Origin: Candidatus Obscuribacterales bacterium
GTDB taxonomy: Bacteria > Cyanobacteriota > Vampirovibrionia > Obscuribacterales > Obscuribacteraceae
Assembly (NCBI GenBank): GCA_019747875.1
Contig: JAIEQI010000008.1
Coordinates: forward strand, 1-64,000
Direction of reading: 5' to 3'
DNA: 64,000 nucleotides
Numbering within the stretch: position 1 is the stretch's first letter; each line of letters begins with the position of its first letter. The position numbers and the translations under genes were made by a program. Under the pieces are notes generated by a model. It did not search any database, was not told the origin of the DNA, and saw nothing but the letters and a program-made list of their open reading frames with translations. Shown in pieces: positions 62,072-64,000 of the stretch.

Positions 62072-62467
62072 ATGAAAAGACTGCTGTTGCGAGTCTTATT
62101 ATCAATGTTGGCATTTTCAATGATATTTCCAGTTATTCCAGGAATAGATTTTCACGGTAATGTTCTTGCCGCACTTGCACTTTCAGTCGTATTTGGAATC
62201 ATGCTCTGGTTAGTGGAAGCTGTTGCTGTGGCAGTCGCTGCGATATGGACTTTGAGCACATTCGGATTGGCACTTCTCTGGTTGATACCACTTTGGGTGA
62301 TTGGCTTCTGGTTGCTGCCTGCGCTTGCCCTGCTTCTCACGGCACACTTTCTTCCTCAGTACTTGACTGTAAACGGCTTTCTTCCAGCAGCTCTTGCGGG
62401 TATGGTTATGCTTCTCATTGGGGTGCTTACTTCAGATAGAAACCACAATCGGAGGGCAAGCGCATGA
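62072..62467 (+). CDS. Small four-helix membrane protein (phage holin 4-like family)
   Basis: The 131-residue protein starts at ATG 62072 behind AAGGAG. Four hydrophobic helices with short loops (e.g. LLRVLLSMLAFSMIFPVIPG) fit the YvlD/phage holin 4_2 family of membrane proteins, which are not necessarily holins. It ends in ATGA overlap with the LolA-like gene, so the two are translationally coupled. Confidence 0.7.
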   Translation: MKRLLLRVLLSMLAFSMIFPVIPGIDFHGNVLAALALSVVFGIMLWLVEAVAVAVAAIWTLSTFGLALLWLIPLWVIGFWLLPALALLLTAHFLPQYLTVNGFLPAALAGMVMLLIGVLTSDRNHNRRASA

Positions 62468-63711
62468 AACTGCAAACACGATTTATGGGACTGCTCCTTT
62501 GCTGCCACATTGTCCTTGCTTCATTTGTTCCTGCTGTTGCGGTTTCCACTTCTGTCAGCGCTGGAAAATTGGAATCACCAGAAAGGTTGCTTCAAGTCGG
62601 TGCTTCTGATGGCACAGGAATGATAAATTCCATGTTGGAGAAAACTAAGCAAATTAAGGCGTACAGCCTGGACACCACACTATGCACTTTCAAAGGGAAT
62701 AAGCAAATTATAGAAACAGGCAAGCTCTTTTTCAAAAATCCTGATCTTGTACGCTTTGAGGTGGTGAGTGCAGGTAAGCGAAGCGGGGCTGTTGTAGTCC
62801 GACAATCGGACGGAAAAATTAGAGGAAAAATGGGAGGCGCTCTTAGCGGAATCAAGGTAACTCTTTCTCCTGACTCCAAGTTGCTAAAATGCGCCAATGA
62901 CTTTAGCGTGCTAGAGTCAGATTTTGCTAGCCTCCTTGCAATGACTGTAGGTAAGCTCGACTCAAAGAGTTTATGCCTAGCAGGAACTGTGCCCGGCATT
63001 CAGTCTCAAATAATTGAACTTGTTGATGGCAATGGCGTTTTGGTATCAAGAATGACTGTGGATTCAAAAAACAAACTGCCTGAAGATTGGAGCTTATTTC
63101 AGGATAATAAAATGTTTTCCAACGCAAAATTCGCGAATCTAAAGATTTTGGCAGATCTGCCGGACATCACATTTAAGCTTGAGGCTCCTGGAAAAACTGA
63201 AACCCCTTTGATTGCAAGTAGTGAGAGAGGGATTCAAATGTCTCTTGCGGAGTACAAATTACAGATGGAATCAATTCGGCTGCAAGAACAGAGTGAAGCT
63301 GTATCCAACGCTCTGGGAAATTTAGTTAGTGGCGGAGTTGAATCAGCCAAAATGGGACTGATCGCAAAAGCTCTGGCGACTATTAGTGCTGAAACAAATT
63401 CTATTATGGAAATCGTTCTAGAGCCTAAGCTTGGAACATCAAGTTGGATACCTGGTTCTAAAGAACGCCTTGTTATTGCAGCGTCTCAAATTGAATTACT
63501 CCTTTCGTCCGTAGAAAAGGCAGATGTGGCCGGCATTGGGCTTGACCCGGTGGATCTGACTAAGAGAAGGGATGCAATCGTCTCCTGCCGAGAAGTTATT
63601 GCACAGCTAATCGATCAAACCGACCTGGATCAACCAAACGTTGAAAATTTTGAGGCACTTAAAGCATCGCTAAGAGAATGCAGCAGCAAGGTAATTGAAA
63701 TGCACCTCTAG
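62464..63711 (+). CDS. Secreted protein with LolA-like domain
   Basis: In the 415-residue protein, residues 1-29 are a signal peptide (LLLCCHIVLASFVPAVAVST). Residues ~55-230 have the LolA/RseB-like order: helix MINSMLEKTKQIKAYSLDTT, strands IIETGKLFFKNPDLVRFEVV, and SGAVVVRQSDGKIRGKMGG. This is the fold of periplasmic lipoprotein carriers. The C-terminal half (~265-415) is helical and unassigned. Overlap with the preceding membrane-protein gene implies a shared envelope role. Confidence 0.75.
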   Translation: MKLQTRFMGLLLCCHIVLASFVPAVAVSTSVSAGKLESPERLLQVGASDGTGMINSMLEKTKQIKAYSLDTTLCTFKGNKQIIETGKLFFKNPDLVRFEVVSAGKRSGAVVVRQSDGKIRGKMGGALSGIKVTLSPDSKLLKCANDFSVLESDFASLLAMTVGKLDSKSLCLAGTVPGIQSQIIELVDGNGVLVSRMTVDSKNKLPEDWSLFQDNKMFSNAKFANLKILADLPDITFKLEAPGKTETPLIASSERGIQMSLAEYKLQMESIRLQEQSEAVSNALGNLVSGGVESAKMGLIAKALATISAETNSIMEIVLEPKLGTSSWIPGSKERLVIAASQIELLLSSVEKADVAGIGLDPVDLTKRRDAIVSCREVIAQLIDQTDLDQPNVENFEALKASLRECSSKVIEMHL

Positions 63712-63829
63712 CGTCTAGGGCTCCGTGCTTCGACAGGGCGAAAAGAAAGCATAGAGGCACAATCATGAATCATTTCGCACAAAACAGATAACTTTGGCCA
63801 GCCAAGGTAGGGCATTCACAGAGATGATT

Positions 63830-64000
63830 TTATGCTTTTGTAGTCACCGCTGCAGGTGCTGTCACCGCTTTGGGATCTAGCGGTACTCTGATGAAATAGA
63901 CATTTCCAGTAGGACCATTTCCCAGTATCTCGATAACACCGGCATGGCTTTCGATAATCTTGCTTGCAATTGGCAGCGCGAGCCCGGTTCCGAGACGCTC
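63830..64000 (-). CDS. C-terminal part of a sensor histidine kinase (truncated by window)
   Basis: The minus-strand frame from the right edge to TAA at 63832-63830 gives 56 residues starting ERLGTGLALPIASKIIESHA. This is the G2 box and end of a HATPase_c domain. The rest is to the right of the window. Its tail is Ala/Thr/Val-rich. The kinase type cannot be told from this part. Confidence 0.85.
   Translation of the reverse strand, partial: ERLGTGLALPIASKIIESHAGVIEILGNGPTGNVYFIRVPLDPKAVTAPAAVTTKA

Overview
The window is a dense bacterial chromosome segment at roughly 48% GC by eye, with about 50 supported genes, one tRNA and many short palindromic repeats. The smc-scpA-scpB-ispD-sepF cluster, RNase J, a dapB-asd-dapA set, FabI and many sensor kinases carrying long periplasmic helical domains fit a non-photosynthetic relative of Cyanobacteria, with Vampirovibrionia/Obscuribacterales as my best guess. 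This is inference from gene content; no rRNA or marker alignment was available.

Left end (1-4.5 kb, minus strand): a truncated gene encodes a leader of about 80 residues followed by at least ten copies of the motif [T/S]TxxxxEE. This is the core signature of plesiocin-type (group 2) graspetides, which are ribosomal peptides closed by side-chain ester bonds. Upstream on the same strand lie an MsbA-type ABC exporter and an M48 integral-membrane protease. The modifying ATP-grasp ligase is not in view and would have to lie left of position 1. This is the most interesting system in the window.

4.9-12 kb (plus): a condensin/isoprenoid/division operon (smc, scpA, scpB, ispD, sepF) ends in a strong hairpin. 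Next come a histone-H1-like tail fused to a MmcQ/YjbR domain, then a divergent two-component pair whose kinase is two membrane kinases fused in one chain (12.9-16.7 kb). From 16.7 to 20.6 kb the region is sparse and repeat-rich, with a GNAT acetyltransferase behind an apparent attenuator, a PlsC-like acyltransferase and two orphan proteins.

20.6-26.9 kb (minus): rnj, dapA, asd, dapB, dut and a MobA-like nucleotidyltransferase. From 27 to 43 kb there are mixed accessory and housekeeping genes: KptA, a HAD-like protein, LysR, a large triple-repeat secreted protein, pentapeptide-repeat and patatin proteins, an OppA-like lipoprotein and a class II UvrA.

43.3-50 kb (minus): two similarly built membrane PAS kinases flank TadE/TadG-like genes. 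One has an intact ATP-binding domain but Glu in place of the phospho-accepting His. The other has the His but a ruined ATP-binding domain. They look like a complementary split kinase. Further right are a bacterial cereblon-like CULT protein, a pilin-like operon (pilV/pilW/pilX-like), a LuxR regulator with a dead receiver, a TPR-matrixin protease, fabI, tRNA-Thr, a repeat-tailed secreted protein, a holin-like/LolA-like pair and the truncated end of another kinase.
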